Positions 5,914 through 6,145 of a DNA stretch of 6,145 nucleotides are shown piece after piece. Below the pieces are notes generated by a model. That model searched no databases and was not told the DNA's origin. It saw only the letters and a list, made by a program, of their open reading frames with translations. The stretch's first letter is position 1. Each line of letters opens with the position of its first letter. A program made the translations under genes and the position numbers. This DNA is from Alphaproteobacteria bacterium (GTDB lineage Bacteria; Pseudomonadota; Alphaproteobacteria; BNTO01), in assembly GCA_025996655.1 (NCBI GenBank), contig BNTO01000060.1, forward strand, positions 1-6,145, read 5' to 3'.

Positions 5914-6021
5914 TCAAAATTCCGATATCTTGAAATGATCTTCCTTATGATGCATTTCCTGATCTTCACTATATTTTTGAATATCTTCTGCCTTCACTTC
6001 TCCAACTGTTACAGCGACATA
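5914..6021 (-). pseudogene. tnpA: IS200/IS605-type Y1 transposase (TnpA), C-terminal remnant
   Basis: The minus strand encodes the last 36 codons of a transposase, starting YVAVTVGEVKAEDIQKYSED and ending at a TGA. The Y-x-V-x-x-V-G-x-V block followed by Y-x-x-x-Q (Tyr17 and Gln21 of the fragment) fits the C-terminal catalytic helix of Y1 HUH transposases, where the Tyr is the nucleophile and the Gln four residues later a metal ligand in IS608 TnpA. The HUH motif and N-terminal two-thirds are absent. The frame breaks at the first Tyr codon, whose first two bases are the TA at which the IS630 element inserted; inside that element the frame soon meets a stop. It cannot make a working enzyme from this copy. 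Confidence 0.62.
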
Positions 6022-6145
6022 TAGCTAAGCGGCTTGAAAAATTTGCAAAAAAAATGTAAACCCTATTAGTGATTTTTGTTAACGGTTTTAATTTGGCTTA
6101 CAGTACAGATTTTAGAAAGAGGGTATTGGAACATTACGCGAAAAG
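6022..6145 (+). mobile_element. IS630-family element, transposase 5' end, right copy (partial)
   Basis: This is the second copy of the IS end seen at the left edge, in opposite orientation and identical over the whole shared length. It interrupts the IS200/IS605 transposase remnant at a TA dinucleotide (6020-6021), consistent with IS630 target choice. The non-genic part between the IS edge and the transposase start is AT-rich, with an eight-base A run; TTGAAA (6034-6039) and TTGCAA (6043-6048) could serve as -35 elements but no convincing -10 partner stands out. Confidence 0.75.
6093..6145 (+). CDS. IS630-family transposase, N-terminal fragment (runs off right edge)
   Basis: From a TTG at 6093 the frame gives MAYSTDFRKRVLEHYAK, the typical beginning of an IS630-family transposase helix-turn-helix region, and then leaves the window. 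An in-frame GTG at 6069 is an alternative start; a stop lies four codons before it. The sequence is identical to the left-edge copy, which implies recent transposition, recombination or one assembled repeat unit shared by both contig ends. Confidence 0.7.
   Translation, partial: MAYSTDFRKRVLEHYAK

Larger units (their letters stand above)
5851..6021 (-). mobile_element. IS200/IS605-type element, 3' remnant
   Basis: A short run of sequence carries the last codons of a Y1-type transposase followed by two hairpins, the arrangement of the right end of IS200/IS605 elements. The outer limit beyond hairpin 1 cannot be fixed because the cleavage site is a short family-specific tetranucleotide; 5851 is nominal. 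The other side is cut at 6021/6022 by an IS630 element that inserted into the transposase gene. I see no accompanying TnpB gene or guide-RNA-like sequence. Confidence 0.55.

Noticed and set aside
1..6145. A composite transposon carrying pheST and the lpxK-like gene between two inverted IS630 ends
   Set aside because: The flanking bases inside the two IS copies fit separate insertions, one of them inside another IS, and the exact 126-bp repeat fits a contig break at a multicopy element. Nothing shows that the segment moves as a unit.

Overview
The window looks like a chromosomal contig from an alphaproteobacterium. The PheS and PheT sequences are alphaproteobacterial in style. Three things point to an insertion-sequence-rich, host-associated lineage of the Holosporales or Rickettsiales type: divergent housekeeping motifs, an eroded lipid A gene and nested insertion sequences. 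That placement is inference from sequence character; no database was consulted.

Layout from left to right. Positions 1-126 and 6020-6145 are the same 126 bp in inverted orientation. Each copy carries the first codons of an IS630-family transposase reading out of the window, so the window lies between two copies of one IS element. Positions 127-222 hold no gene I can name. Positions 223-858 (minus strand) encode an unrecognised cysteine-rich protein with an N-terminal coiled coil; a one-base change in an A run would give it a signal peptide starting at 902. After a 190-bp divergent intergenic region come pheS (1049-2122) and pheT (2201-4645), the two subunits of phenylalanyl-tRNA synthetase, probably one operon. 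The 78-bp gap between them is bridged by a 31-codon open frame.

Convergent to pheT, on the minus strand, is a 348-residue LpxK-like protein (4684-5730). It keeps the overall lipid A 4'-kinase alignment but has lost every catalytic signature I can place. Upstream of it lies the 3' end of an IS200/IS605-type element: two adjacent hairpins and the last codons of a Y1 transposase, cut off by the right-hand IS630 copy.

Functionally, pheST charge tRNA-Phe and are the only clearly working core genes here. The flanks show decay and IS activity. I found no CRISPR array, tRNA, rRNA, riboswitch or defence system. The most interesting items are the motif-less but open LpxK homologue, substitutions at normally conserved PheS and PheT positions, the possible signal-peptide frameshift, and the small frame between pheS and pheT. 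The exact 126-bp length of the terminal repeat also suggests that the contig ends are set by an assembler k-mer.
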